DNA of 64,000 bases from Prostheceraeus crozeri (Eukaryota > Platyhelminthes > Polycladida > Euryleptidae), in NCBI GenBank assembly GCA_907163375.1, contig CAJQUW010009239.1, positions 1,038,501 through 1,102,500 of the forward strand, read 5' to 3'. Shown here one piece after another: positions 1-11,639 of the stretch. The stretch's first letter is position 1, and each line of letters starts with the position of its first letter. Below the pieces are notes generated by a model, which was not told where the DNA came from, ran no database searches, and saw only the letters and a list, made by a program, of their open reading frames with translations. The translations under genes were made by a program, and so were the position numbers.

Positions 1-2255
1 ATTTCTAATTAATTTCTTGAACTCTGTTAATTTTCTCATCTGAAATGATGAAATCGGAAATTCATTAAGACTTGATTCTTTAACTTATACTGCAGGCTAT
101 CAAGGAGCTCGACTTACAAAAATTCAAAAATAGGTCCTCCCTCCTATAGGCCTATATCGTAGCATCAACTTATGCATACAATCTACATGTACATATCTTC
201 CCGCACCCCGCCTTGTATACTGGAAAGTGAATTTTGTATCGGTCTACTCGATCGTGCCCCCTAGGGCCTACCGACCAGAGTGCCGGGAGCCGGTTGCTCT
301 ATCAGCAATCTGCAACATTGAGATGGTTAATTACAACCTTAACTCTGATAGACGGTATCATGGCACACGTCAACAGCAACTTGGTTATAATAGCATTGAA
401 TATTTTGTAACAATCTAGAAACAGCTGACATTTATCACATTTACATATAAAATTACCTGTATGCCAATAGAGGTGACCTGAATGACGTCATAGCCCTCCC
501 CCCCAGTGTCATACATCAAGGCATTTAGAAAACGGATTGGGCCTGCTTAATCTTTGTACCCAAATACCGGTTCTTCCTCACATAATCCACTTGTTGCGTA
601 TTGTGAGAACAAAATGTCTGAATCAGGTTTATTCAGAAAGGCATAAAGCATACACGTAGATGAACAGAAACTGAAACCGATGATCCAGAGTCACGTAGTC
701 ACGTATGCAACGTACTGCTGCAGCATGGGAAGCATAGAAATCAACAACAATAAAACCTCCAGAACGGAGGTTAAGCTTCATGTAATACACAATAGTGGCA
801 CATAAATCGCACGCATTTTCACTTAGATACACCTGTCAACGGCTGTATCATTGGGTTAGAATCAGTCACATGACTAAATCGAAGCCTTTAATTGGTTATT
901 CATGCCCCAACTTAGTTCCCCCGGATGTACCGCGACCTTGAGTCAATTTCCATTCTAGTCAACTTCAGTTAAACAATCTATTTCTATGATGGGAAGTGTT
1001 GTCCGCCAGTGCGCGATCATGGGTATATACACAACTGAAGCGAGGTCACTTTCTAAACTCTCTAATCATACAGCCAACCAACCAGACAACAGACAACAAA
1101 CAAAGAACATCAACAGACATGTGACATCCAAGGCAGCAAGACTACATACACAAAAGCATAATTGTCTCGCAGCAAACCACAGCCAGTCACAGTCAATCTC
1201 AACACCACTATTAGAACTTTGCTCAGGCATATGATCTTCATCATCTTCGACATATCATGATCATATTGTATTATCGGACCCTTGTAGACCTTACAAGCTT
1301 TAATGTAGGCCTGTACTTCCACCAAGAGAGCTGTATCCGCATGTAACTACGCACATTCTGAACTTCTGCAAAATTTTCCTTTGATACCTGGTGATTTTAA
1401 AACAAATAGTGAAAAAATTCATAAATAGCGTTTCAGTCAGCTACATTTATTGCGAACAATTATCGCCCGATACAAATATACGAATCAAAATGCAATGAAA
1501 TCTGAAGGCAATTATTGATCATAAGAATCATTGAACAAGAAATGGCACTCATGAAGGCGGTGACACTAAGGGGACGATAGCAACGCGGTCTCAGAAAGAA
1601 CCACAGTATAGCGGTTTTCGTCCGTTGCCTTCGTCTGTCTCCGTCACAGGGCTGGGCAGAAATTGGAATCACCGATTCAATACACTTCCTCTTCTTTGAG
1701 CCTATTCAGAGACAACTCTGAAATCAATTGCACAATCGTTGACACAAGTCACTGAAACTGTATAACGTTTCAGATGATGTCCCATGAGAAGTCCTATGAT
1801 GTCCCATGATGTCCCATCGAAATGGCATCTCAGGATTGGCACGCAAGGAGGCAGTCGGGGAAATTTAACATTTTGGCAGAAAAAAATTCACAGCGTTTCT
1901 GATTAAACTGCATATAGGAACGATTATCTTGCTTATAGCATCCTTCATTAAAATTGTTCAGTTTGCTTCGGAATCGTAATGAGAATGATAAAAATGCATC
2001 CAAATAATTTGTCTTTTGTTGTCTGATTAAATGTGTCTGATTTCAGTTTACTTTCGGGCAACTGAATAAAGAATGATACATTTTCATTCCACCAGCATGC
2101 ACGTGACATTTCGATTTTATTAAAACGCTGCCAAATGTCGTTGGTTCAAACATTGCCGGTTTAACCCCAGAGGTTACTCCGTGGTTAACTCCTAGTTCGG
2201 GTAAATGGAGTAAACACTAACACTTACACTTAGGCTACACTGGACATGAACTCAC
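1..2255. other. Non-coding stretch, no gene supported
   Basis: No open frame here has a recognisable domain. A short imperfect repeat of the word GATGTCCCAT occurs around 1775-1818. If the candidate exon at 2256-2539 is real, its following exons on the minus strand should lie here or further left, but I could not pick one out with confidence. Confidence 0.6.
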
Positions 2256-2539
2256 CTATTGAGTGAGTGTTTCAGAGGCACCACGCTCAGCGCAGCGATG
2301 AAATTCCGAACAGGTTTCGGACATGCTCTCCGATCATATTCCATTTCGTCCTCTGAATCGTGGATCCAACAGAATCGCAGCAAGTATCGGTGATTGTACT
2401 GTAATTGTTGCACTCTGACCGTGCCTACACTAGGCAACATCGAAAAGTTTCCACCACAGAAATCTACAGTTTCCACTCTTAATTCACTGACAGACACAGC
2501 GCCACACTTGGCACTGCAGACCGCATGATGATCGCTCAT
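2256..2539 (-). CDS. Candidate first coding exon of an unknown host gene
   Basis: On the minus strand an ATG at 2539 opens a 95-codon frame that ends exactly at a consensus donor (AG then GTGAGT, plus-strand CTCAC at 2251-2255), giving a phase-2 exon end. The peptide is mixed in composition with six cysteines and a short acidic run (DSEDEMEYD); I recognise no family and see no signal peptide or membrane segment. The open length together with a precise donor is what supports it. No acceptor or second exon was found to the left, so this may instead be a chance frame. If real, the gene runs out of the window or has a long first intron. Confidence 0.35.
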
Positions 2540-3215
2540 GCCGTATCCATTGTTGTCTCTATAAACGAGATTTATAATCCGTCAAACTTTAAGTCATAAT
2601 TTGACAGCTAACAGATCCAGAGAGCCGGTGTACATAAACTATTTTAGACGAAAGGTGAAATTTCAAATTGTAGTTTCTTGCAGCCGTGACTATAAAATTA
2701 TGACATTATTTATTCATTAATAAAACCTAAGCTACATATACTTTCTTTTATTTATTATTTTTATTTTGTTATGTACGTATATATATTTGCTTTTTAAAGA
2801 CATTCAATTTTAAGTTAATTAGTTGTAAGTAAATTTAAGTTATCTTATATTATTAATGATATTAATTAATTAATTATTTAAGATCTGTTTCTATGATTAT
2901 AATTTCTATGTAATATTTAAATTTCATTATTTGTATCTCCAAAAGATGAGACGTTGTTTATCAAGCAAACAGCTTGTCACTGTGTCAGCCAGTCAAAAAG
3001 CGAAGCGCGTGCAACCTATCATCCATAGACAACTGGAGTATTGTGGGGAAGGACACTTCCCTGAGCTGAAATTGGCAGCGAAATTTGCCCGAACTATTTG
3101 CCCGATCGACTTCACCTTTAAACCACAGGTGTCTACTTCAATGGTTTACACAAAGATTTCACACAGCAATGAGCATGGTTTGTACCGGAATGGGCTGGAC
3201 GCACATGCGTCTGTG
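2540..3215. other. AT-rich non-coding spacer
   Basis: Strongly AT-rich from about 2690 to 2935, with runs of ATTAATTAATTAATTATT. No gene or structured repeat was seen. A 98-codon open frame at 2931-3227 resembles nothing I know. Confidence 0.6.
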
Positions 3216-3466
3216 CCAGAGTCATAATTTTTGGCGTGGAATGTCTTCAGGTCATTTCCTATGATGTGCATGTACTTTTATCATGCATCTAATCGGCAAT
3301 GCATGTGAGAATGTGGTTGAATGTGGATAAAGTAGCTCAAAATATTTGTGTTTGCCGACATTAAGAGCCTCGCCAAATCTAAATGTGTTTAGCTTTATTA
3401 AGAGGGGTGCATGAACATGAAAGGAAATGACCTGAAGACATTCCATGTCACAAATTATGACTCTGG
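3216..3466. repeat. Inverted repeat, about 58-bp arms
   Basis: The segment 3216-3273 (beginning CCAGAGTCATAATTT and containing GGAATGTCTTCAGGTCATTT) is repeated in inverted orientation at 3408-3466, with a spacer of about 135 bp. The arms differ at a handful of positions. It looks like a small foldback or MITE-type unit; no flanking target duplication was identified. It lies just upstream of the Penelope-like element and could belong to that element's 5' part. Confidence 0.7.
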
Positions 3467-3623
3467 GCTTAGTACTTTTCGTTTAATCAGAGAAAACATA
3501 GAAAAGTTCATTTTAACCAAAACTGCAATCTGCGTCCCATTGGATTTACATGTGTTTTTCTTTGATCCTGTCTGACAAGAAGAAGAACTCACTAGAACTC
3601 TGCAGACGTGCCGATTCGTAGGC

Positions 3624-5750
3624 ATGGGGTGTACATCATTCTGTGAAAGTCTCATCTTCGGCCTCATTCCCTCCAGAAACTCGTTCTGGCTTTGCCGGAC
3701 TATATCAATGCAACTTCACTTGTTTCAACAGATGAACAAAGGCAAACCACAGATTCAATGGGACTCGAGTTCCTCGCAGCATTTACGCAAGTTGTATGAA
3801 GTACAGATAGCGTCGGACTGTGTGACTAGGTGTTTCCACATTTTGGACACACGGGAGCTTGTATGAAAGGCTCTATACCTTCTCAACACAATTTTGTGAC
3901 GCTATTGTAACCTCGAACACTATGATAGCGTTTCAAGCGCTACAGTCATAGAAATTGGTGAAGGAACTTGAAGTTATCTGAGTTGGAGTACTCAAGTTGG
4001 AAGCCATCATTCAGCAACTTACCTCGAGCACACGTCGATGCTTTGAAACGTCTCTACAAGAATCCGGACGTGGTGATCTGCAAACCTGACAAAGGGAATG
4101 CCGTTGTGGTCCCCGATAAGTTCTCTTACGTGGAAAAGGTCAAAGCGTGCTTGACAGATTTGTCGAAATTCAGTGTTGATCAGAAAAATGTCGACCATAC
4201 TGACAAGTTGGAGAAGACAGTGATTGACAAACTCAAAGACCTCCGGTCACGTGAGTGCATCAGTGACTCAAAGTTTAAAGAGCTGAAACCCATCGGCTCT
4301 GTTATTCCTCGTCTTTATGGTCTTCCCAAGACACACAAGGATGATTGTCCAATGCGTCCGATCTTGTCGATGACAGGATCGCCCACTCATCAACTTGCTC
4401 AGTGGGTTGCACAACTTCTCAAACCTGTTGAAGACCTTGTGAATCGTTTTTGTTTACGTGACTTATTTGAATTTGTAGATAGCATTCGTGATGTCAATCT
4501 CGCAGATCCGAAAATGATATCTTTTGACGTTTCTTCGCTGTTTACAAATGTGCCCTTGCGTGAAACTACTGACATTATTAGAAAGTTAATCACCGATAAT
4601 GAGATATTGCTTCCTTTTTCCATTGATGATCTGTGTAAATTGATTTTGCTTTGCATGGAGAATGTTCAATTTTCATTTGATAAAAAGACGGTATTGCTGC
4701 GGTATTGCTATTAGTCCGTTTGGACCAATTTTAAACAACATTTTTCTGGGGTATTTTGAGTGCACAGTTTTGAAAAACAGCATTGAATCTATGACATTGC
4801 ACTATCATAGATATGTTAATGATACTTTTATGCTTATTCCCAATACTTCTTCGCCTTCTCATTTACTATATGTTTTTAATTTTTTTCATGAAAATTTATA
4901 TTTTACTTGTGAGCCTGAATCGCCGACAGGAACTTTCCTTGATGTGTTGGTTTCACGTAGTTTAGACAATTTTGTTAAGACTTCAGTTTACAGAAAGCCT
5001 ATATGGACAGGTCTTTTGTTAAATTTTCGCAATTTTGTACCTCTCAAATATAAGTCTGGTCTTGTCAGAACATTGCACCATCGTGCCAGGAAAATTTGTT
5101 CAGACTCTCTGTTACAAGCAGAGGAATCACTTTTGTTTGACTCTTTAAAGTAGAACAATTTTCCCGAGGCATTCATTCGTCGCTATGATTGCCCACGTGT
5201 TGAACGCCCTGAAGAATTTGAACCTAAGTGCAAAGACGTTTTTCTGAGACTCCCATTCACCGGAGATTCTCATTCTGGTGTTGTCATAAAGCGTATATTT
5301 TCTTCTGTGAAACAGGCTTTTCCGTGTGTCAATCCTATTTTCTCCTTTGATACTACATTAAGCGTATTCCTGTCCGTTCTCCTAAGGATCCTATTCCTCT
5401 TGTCAGTCGGTCATATGTTATCTATGAATTCAAAGGTGACTGTGGATGCAGTTACATTGGCCGTACTGACAAGAACTTAGGAAAACAGATAAAGGAACAT
5501 TTACCTCGTTGGCTACAAAGTTATGTGAGAAGGTCCAGTCGTGACCAACCGTCATCTGTATACAGGCATGCAGTCGATTGTAATGATTTTAAAGGATTTT
5601 CTTTTCCGTCTTATTTTTTTATTTTATACAGTTCTTTCTATGTCACTTCTTTGCGTATTTTAGAAGCCTTGTATATTTTGAATCGTGCACCACCACTTTG
5701 TGTTCTTAAAGAGTTTGTATATAATTTATTGTTGCCCTGGCAGTCTTGAT
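3624..5750 (+). mobile_element. Penelope-like retroelement, degraded
   Basis: Open frames at 3968-4714 and 4662-5153 show the reverse transcriptase blocks typical of Penelope-like elements: KPDKGNAVVV, then GLPKTHK, RPILS, SFDVSSLFTNVP, a PFGPILNNIFLGYFE block and a YRYVDD-like box (HRYVND). Near 5405-5480 a third stretch reads as a GIY-YIG endonuclease core (YVIYEFKGDCGCSYIGRTDKNL shortened: CSYIGRTDKNLG), the C-terminal nuclease of canonical Penelope elements. The order RT then GIY-YIG fixes the family and plus orientation. The copy is interrupted in several places and I do not expect it to be active. The N-terminal part may begin near 3640; no terminal repeats were resolved. A second fragment of the same class lies at 51.64-52.14 kb. 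Confidence 0.9.
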
Positions 5751-5949
5751 TGTCAATATCTTTTGTGCCATCTTTCCGTCCGTCCGTCTTGAGTTTTAAT
5801 CATTGCATCTGTGTGCGCATTTCACTGTGATGTCACTTTAACTCGGCCGTATCGCATGACTAGAGGCCTCGAAAGCCCTCGCGATGTCTATATATTTTAA
5901 TTAATTTACATTGGCGACTCTATTCCTTCTGAAACAGTCTGTCATAGCC

Positions 5950-6220
5950 GATCAGGATCGGCGCAGACCACAACGAATGACCCAAGATTCTCTAGCTTGT
6001 GCCACTCTTGTCCAGTATTGTCCTAGAGAGTCGCGCCATCTTGTAGCTGGTCGACCCCACGAGCGCTTCACTTCCAACGGAATCCACTCGGTTATTGCTC
6101 GCGTCCATCGATTGTCTGTCCTTCGGAAGAGGTGTCCGGTCCATCTCTTCTTCGATTTGTCGGTCAAGTCGACCGTAATATGATAGTAATATTGTTGTGC
6201 AAGAAAGCCTGTATTCATAA
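5950..6220 (-). mobile_element. LINE (non-LTR retrotransposon) 3' coding fragment
   Basis: The minus-strand frame 6218-5952 carries RWTGHLFRRTDNRWTRAI, then EVKRSWGRPATRWRDSL and a Trp/Arg-rich end. This is the typical C-terminal tail of RTE/CR1-type ORF2 proteins, downstream of the reverse transcriptase, where 'RW.GH..RR.D.RW' and 'GRP.TRW.D' recur. No RT core is present upstream (6220-6300), so it is a short 5'-truncated fragment, as usual for LINEs. It abuts the foldback repeat at 6295. Family beyond 'RTE/CR1-like' cannot be set. Confidence 0.8.
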
Positions 6221-6294
6221 TGGAGACAAAATGAATTGAAAGCAGTCATTTGCGAATGTGTTATTTAGTTTTTTTTAATTCGAGAGCTACTGCA

Positions 6295-7424
6295 ATTTTC
6301 TTCCTAAATTCGCGCATGAGCTTCTTTTCATTTTTAATTTGTTGATGGTGATCTGCAACATCAGTAAAACGACAAGACAATTCTTCCGACAAGACGTGAT
6401 TCCAGTTGTCTTGCGAGTTACGGAGCGTCAAACATCACAAAATCCCATTTGTTTATCTCGTAGATTCATGTACTTCCGAGTTTGATACATTCATTTAAAA
6501 GCTCAAAATGAGTTTTGTCATTTTCATGATAATGAATCTTTTAGGGCAGAAATCTCCATCAGCAGGCAGAAATACGACATTCCTTGTAACCGGTAGCTTG
6601 CCCGAATCTGCTGTTGAAGATGATGACAACGTCATGACAACCGATGTTATTGTTGCAGATAAACAAACAGACTGCCAAAATCAGAAAATGAAATTTACAG
6701 AATTTATATCATGTGCAACACGCTTTGATTCTTCATAAGATCTATCAACATTTACCTAGATCATCGTCAGACCAAGCAGTTGCCATTGACGAAAAGTCTA
6801 TTGTAGTCCCACTAACATGCGCAAAACGTAAAGTCGGAATTCCATGGACAAGTCTGTCTGTTGAAAAAGTCGGTGATACAAAGTCGAATTTCAGTTGAAA
6901 TGAGAATTGTCTATCTCACATTCACCGTCTGCTGCTTAATTCACAAAGTCAATAAATGAAACATGTTTCACCCAATATGATAATGTGAATAATTCACCTA
7001 ATGTGAATCTCATTTTCTGATTTTGGCAGTCTGTTTGTTTATCTGCAACAATAACATCGGTTGTCATGACGTTTTCATCATCTTCAACAGCAGATTCGGG
7101 CAAGCTACCGGTTACAAGGAATGTCGTATTTCTGCCTGCTGATGGAGATTTCTGCCCTAAAAGATTCATTATCATGAAAATGACAAAACTCATTTTGAGA
7201 TTTTAAATGAATGCTGAATCATTGTGAGTGAATCAATGAGTGTATCAAACTCGGAAGTACATGAATCTACGAGATAAACAAATGGGGTTTTGTGATGTTT
7301 GACGCTCCGTAACTCACAAGACAACTGGAATCACAACCTAAGAATTGTCGTTTTACTGATGTTGGGTGACTATCTAAAAATTTAAAATGATAAGAAGCTC
7401 ATGCGCGAATTTAGGAAGAAAATG
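6295..7424. repeat. Foldback element with ~400-bp inverted arms
   Basis: The sequence 6295-6697 (starting ATTTTCTTCCTAAATTCGCG) recurs in inverted orientation at about 7004-7424, separated by about 300 bp of unique spacer. The arms share most of their length, including a 61-codon open frame found on both strands (beginning MSFVIFMIMNLLGQKSPSAG), with scattered substitutions and small gaps near the outer ends. I recognise neither the frame nor the spacer. No target duplication was evident at the ends. It is best described as a foldback (long-TIR, non-autonomous) transposon or an inverted duplication. Confidence 0.85.
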
Positions 7425-8709
7425 TCAGTTATAGATCTCTATGTGCACTATGTGCTTCAAAGACGATTTCTATGCCATGCAATGAGGAAAAAGTAAATTA
7501 TAGATTCCTGGCATATTGCAAGCAATTACATAGAAATCTGCTCAGTGTGGTGATATATCGCTTGCATCACTCTTACCAAGAAGCGGAGCGTAACAATACG
7601 GCTGCAGCACTCGTTTGTCTGTCAATCCCGGTCTCCGCCCTCGATCAACACTCGTGATGCAACCTTCAATTGTCATACACATTGTCAATGAATGTCTGAT
7701 GCATTTGAGCGGCAGAATGCATTCAAAATGTACCCGAGTCACCCGTTGAGCCTATGACCCGTGACCCGCATTGACCCGGTACTCATGACTCATATTTCCA
7801 GATGCTGAATTTACATCTAAATCAATCATAAATTATTACTTGTTTAACAGATTATGATCATGTGTTTATATGATGAATAGATTAAGAGTGAAATGACCTC
7901 TGAAATGAAAGCAATTGCTTATGAAAAATTATCCAAATTATCTCTAGAATAGAAAAATCATGGTTTTACAAACATTGACAGAATATAATTTTAATGCATG
8001 TAGGCCTGCATATTTCATTTGGAATTAACATAAATTTTCAAATCTTCATGCAATTGCCTGAAAGCATTCACAACTCCGGTATGGTAACAGAAAATACTAC
8101 CAAGTTTCTGTAAAATCCAAGGGAGACAGTGATCATTTCCACCACTTCCGGAGTTATAAAGGCTCTGTTATAGATGCATTTAATGTAGGATGACTTTCGG
8201 ATCCAGAGCTGCAGCCTTGTAAAACAAACACGGACCGCACCACAACACTTAGAATAGAAAATTTCTGTTTCCTGTTGTGCCATCATTGAAGATCATTCAG
8301 TTGATCAGTAGTGAAAACCCAAATCAAAATTGATAAATACATTCATTGAAAAGCGGATCTGCAAAAACCGGGTCAAAGAGGTGACCCGGGCGACCCGCAC
8401 TAAAAAAGCTTTTCAGCTCTGATGGTGAAACTTAGTAATTGCATTTAGCATAATTCTGGTTCAAAATTATTTTGCAGCTGTTGTTACATAAGCGTATTTG
8501 AGTATTTCAAAACAAGTTTCATTGCAGTACTGCAATACAAATACCTGGCCACAGAAGTTGCCAAGAAAAGAAAAGTTGACTCAATTTTCATGCCTGAAAA
8601 CTTTTCGCCACTATAGTCACCACGAAATGCCTCAAAACGTAGCCAATCAGAGTACACTTAACCAATGTGTGGGCGAACGTGTTTCTGATAGTCACACAAT
8701 TTCGTAGTA
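7425..8709. other. Non-coding spacer before the Polinton
   Basis: No gene supported. Two clusters of GACCCG-type words occur near 7735-7790 and 8368-8400 (for example GTGACCCGGGCGACCCGCA). No further repeat structure was resolved. Confidence 0.6.
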
Positions 8710-8715
8710 GGCATT
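8710..8715. repeat. Target-site duplication, left copy (GGCATT)
   Basis: GGCATT immediately precedes the left terminus AGTAGTTAGTATTGCGG and is matched exactly at 29413-29418. A 6-bp duplication is the Polinton hallmark. Confidence 0.95.
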
Positions 8716-8976
8716 AGTAGTTAGTATTGCGGACGCACTGTTAGTGGATACGAACATGGATAGGAACATGTAAATAGGAACCGCGTTCCGATTGATAGCC
8801 GAATTGAGATCATACTTAATGATTCGGTACACTTATTTGTGTGTTGGGATCGGAACGGCTTGTTCCGAAATTGAATTAGAGTATGTGAATTAGAATAGGG
8901 ATGCGAACATCTATTTCGGTACTTAAACAGATGTTTGTTTTGAGACTGCTTGCTCAAATGCGACAATTGTAACCAT
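8716..8976 (+). repeat. Polinton left terminal inverted repeat
   Basis: Inverted copy of the right terminus, from AGTAGTTAGTATTGCGG to about ...CGACAATTGTAACCAT. By eye it is identical to the right repeat except that it lacks the 112-bp tandem expansion found there. Confidence 0.93.
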
Positions 8977-9049
8977 TAATGACAATTGTATTGATTTTCA
9001 TACATAGGTTAAGTTATGAATACGTGAAAGTTGTTTGTTGATGTGAATA

Positions 9050-9555
9050 TTGATGACTAGTTTCCCAATGTCATGGATTGTTCCAAGAAACTTTGGTTAT
9101 TCGCTAAAGGCTATAGAAACTGTTACATATCTAAATGAAAATATCAAAGCTGCTGATTTAGTTGAACGACTAATGGATCTGGATGAGCATACCATGAATG
9201 CTAATTTGGATCGTAGTTGGATAGAAGATTTGACAATGCCACATTATAAAGACAGTGAAATTAGGAGGATGAAATTGGAACTTTCTGAAACGGAGATAAA
9301 AAAGTGAAACCTTCAATTGATTTATCGAAATGTTCTATCAATGAAAGTGACTTCAGAAAGAATTTAGAAGCAGAGACGTTTGAATTATTATGTGAACGGA
9401 ACTGCATTAGATGTTTTGAACGGGAAAAATCCCTTCTCTTGTTACCATGTTCTCATTTTGTCATGTGTTCTACATGCTATATACCCTTGGAAACTACATT
9501 TTGTCCCCTTTGTGATGAAGAAATAATTTCAACAGTTACTGTATATCGTTCATGA
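9050..9555 (+). pseudogene. Polinton: IAP-type RING-finger gene
   Basis: The C-terminal 83 residues hold a C3HC4 RING of the kind found at the end of inhibitor-of-apoptosis proteins: C-x2-C (CIRC), then CSHFVMCSTCY and CPLC close to the end. The preceding part (9050-9307) is helical and acidic and has no BIR zinc finger; it ends in a Glu/Lys-rich stretch. Such RING proteins act as E3 ubiquitin ligases and are recurrent cargo of large DNA viruses and some Polintons. The gene is the first inside the left repeat and is read rightward. It may be broken; no BIR domain is visible, so a pure RING E3 is as likely as a true IAP relative. Confidence 0.75.
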
Positions 9556-9602
9556 TGAGTCATCATGCGTGTCTGTGATTGGTTGCTATTGTGCAGCTTT
9601 TG

Positions 9603-9610
9603 TATATAAG
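9603..9610 (+). promoter_or_regulatory. TATA box for the 9666 gene
   Basis: TATATAAG lies 56 bp upstream of the ATG at 9666. The same box stands at like distances before several other genes of this element. Confidence 0.65.
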
Positions 9611-9665
9611 GTTATCACACTTCTATTACAACCATACTTGTTGAGGATTGTAGACATTAATAAAC

Positions 9666-10277
9666 ATGCCATTTACCACGATCATTCCTGTTTCAATTAT
9701 TCACAAAGACAATCTGTTTACTAGCAAAATTTTCTACTCTGCAAATGATGTTATTGGTTACAAAGCTGATCTCATAGATCTGATGGAGGATATTGTCACA
9801 ATCTACCATTGTGAAGATGATATTGAACTTCAGAAACTCTTAATGAGGACATTGACCAATGCCCTTACGCGAGTACTAAGATTTTGGCTAGATGAAGTGC
9901 TAATGCCTCTGAGTTTGACGGAAGCTATTCCACAGAGTTCTCGTTGCTATTGTGAAATGAGAACACGGAAATTGAAGACTTGTTTGCATGATATAATCGT
10001 ATTTAACCACTATGAGGAAAATGGTGGTAAATTCAAGGTGGACATGTTTACCGGACCCCCGTCGATGAGCGTCAATGTGGCAGTGCAAGATGACCGGGAC
10101 ATAATCAAGTTTAGAGCATCCTATGCTAATCTTTTAAAAGTCTTCGCTTCAAAACCATGCTGTTCATGCTGTCCTCTATCAAAGAATTTAATGTGTAATA
10201 TAGAACAGCTTATAACTGCAACGACTCAGACCTTGAGTGATGTTGATGACTGCGACCTACCATCTGTTACCGTTTGA
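9666..10277 (+). CDS. Polinton: unknown 203-residue gene
   Basis: An open frame of 203 codons with its own TATA box. The N-terminal 100 residues are helical (VIGYKADLIDLMEDIV and a repeated LRF/LTNAL pattern) and the C-terminal third has a Cys cluster (CCSCC near residue 165, with two further Cys). No family recognised. Its position, second in the rightward block between the RING gene and the small basic gene, suggests an early or accessory role, which is inference. Codon use and AT content match its neighbours. Confidence 0.7.
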   Translation: MPFTTIIPVSIIHKDNLFTSKIFYSANDVIGYKADLIDLMEDIVTIYHCEDDIELQKLLMRTLTNALTRVLRFWLDEVLMPLSLTEAIPQSSRCYCEMRTRKLKTCLHDIIVFNHYEENGGKFKVDMFTGPPSMSVNVAVQDDRDIIKFRASYANLLKVFASKPCCSCCPLSKNLMCNIEQLITATTQTLSDVDDCDLPSVTV

Positions 10278-10286
10278 CTTTGTTGC

Positions 10287-10736
10287 ATGGAACTAAGCAA
10301 AAATGTATATTTTCATAAATGCTTTGCTTTTTACACAATAAAAATGACTGCAAAACGAAAGGCATCTTTTTCTCGGAAGAATGGTGCTTTTAGACCTTCA
10401 AGTCAGTTTCAGAAGGCGTTGCTTAAGTTAAACGGCATGCGAAACAATAAAGTTAAGTGCAAATTAATTCAAAACTCAAGTGATGATTTCATCCGTGATT
10501 TGGCTTTTGCAATACGCAAATGCCTCCCAATATACAAGCCTTTATTGAGTACTGATTCTCTAAACAGCATTAGAAAATTTTCAAATCCAAGAAGCAGTGA
10601 TATGAAAAGGCGGAACTTAGTTCAGCGTAGAGGTGGTGGGTTTTTGAATATGTTGAATGATATTGGAAACAGCATTTACAATGTACTCAAAAGTCCACTA
10701 GGGAAATTTGTAGCAGGTGCCGCAGTGTTGCTGTAG
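10287..10736 (+). CDS. Polinton: small basic protein with GGG motif
   Basis: The upstream ATG is at 10287, but an in-frame ATG at 10344 starts a basic segment (MTAKRKASFSRKNGAF) and is the more likely start. The body has a helical block (FIRDLAFAIRKCLPIY), a Lys/Arg block and a C-terminal QRRGGGFLNMLNDIG followed by a hydrophobic tail. This layout (helical 'ECA.N.L' block, basic block, Q-R/K-GG-F, hydrophobic end) matches, from memory, a small protein common in animal Mavericks and adinto-like elements, often thought to be a virion or core component. Function is not established. Confidence 0.65.
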   Translation: MELSKNVYFHKCFAFYTIKMTAKRKASFSRKNGAFRPSSQFQKALLKLNGMRNNKVKCKLIQNSSDDFIRDLAFAIRKCLPIYKPLLSTDSLNSIRKFSNPRSSDMKRRNLVQRRGGGFLNMLNDIGNSIYNVLKSPLGKFVAGAAVLL

Positions 10737-10790
10737 ACGACGAATCATGGATTGACACGTCATCATTGATTGATGACTCATGTGAATATG

Positions 10791-10800
10791 TATATATAGG
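10791..10800 (+). promoter_or_regulatory. TATA box for the 10888 gene
   Basis: TATATATAGG, about 88 bp upstream of the ATG at 10888 (MSQKMFIVREESDSF). Confidence 0.6.
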
Positions 10801-10887
10801 AGAGACGCGCTTGTACTCTTTAATCACTTTCAAGCTATCATTCATCGCTGACGGTTGAAAAGCTCCGAATAAGTACAACATTGAATT

Positions 10888-11639
10888 ATGTCTCAAAAAA
10901 TGTTTATAGTTAGAGAGGAGAGCGACTCATTTGAACGTGATCTCTTTAAATTCCGGCCGACAAGGAAGGTTCAAGGGATTGGAAATACCTTTTAGTTCCA
11001 AACGTTGAGCTATGGTGACGATGGTTTCTACCTTCAAGTTCCATTTTTCCACAGTAATGGTATGTCTTCATCTGGATATAGCAACATGAGACAAATGCGA
11101 GTAACCTTTCCGAAATGGCAGCAGATGACACTCAAAACCATCGACTCTTTGGCGAAGGAATGCGTTGTTGCCCGAAAGTGCTCCTACACATTGGAGGAAG
11201 GCGTTAGAGGAAGGAATTGGCTATTGGCTATAAGGAATTACCCGAGTTCGATACGCTATTCTTGAAATTGTCCGATCACTTTCAAGCATTCGATCTACTT
11301 AGAAATAAAATGGAGTGTGATGATCTGAAGCGCGGACGATACATGGGTTTAATACACGTCAACGGACTATACATTGGTGCTCACGGCTCAACCGGAAAAG
11401 TGGCATCGTTACAAATGAAAGTTCTACAGTTGGTTTATGAGCCAATGCGGATTGATAAGTGTCTAATCACCATCGACAAACCTACTTCAAAAGATGGGAG
11501 GGATGTTGAAGAATGGAAAAAGCGGGGACGGAAATCCAAGGAAGGGAGTGTTAAATTGAAATTGAAACGCCAAGATGCTCAAATTGACGCGAGAAGTTAT
11601 TTTAATGCTGACATTGATGAGGAAACACAAATGCTGTGA
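10888..11639 (+). pseudogene. Polinton: unknown gene, broken
   Basis: Starts MSQKMFIVREESDSFERD. The middle carries FYLQVPFFHSNGMSSSGYSN and the C-terminal part is basic (WKKRGRKSKEGSVKLKLKRQ) before an acidic end. I do not recognise a family. It precedes the ATPase in the same direction, about 110 bp away. In other Polintons this slot holds poorly conserved genes. The reading frame is broken. Confidence 0.55.

Noticed and set aside
6508-6738. 76-codon frame in the foldback arm as a gene
   Set aside because: It appears on both arms, has no recognised family, and its continuation differs between arms; treated as part of the repeat.
8721-8966. 81-codon frame in the left Polinton terminus, repeated near 29050
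   Set aside because: It is the terminal inverted repeat read as protein, not a gene.
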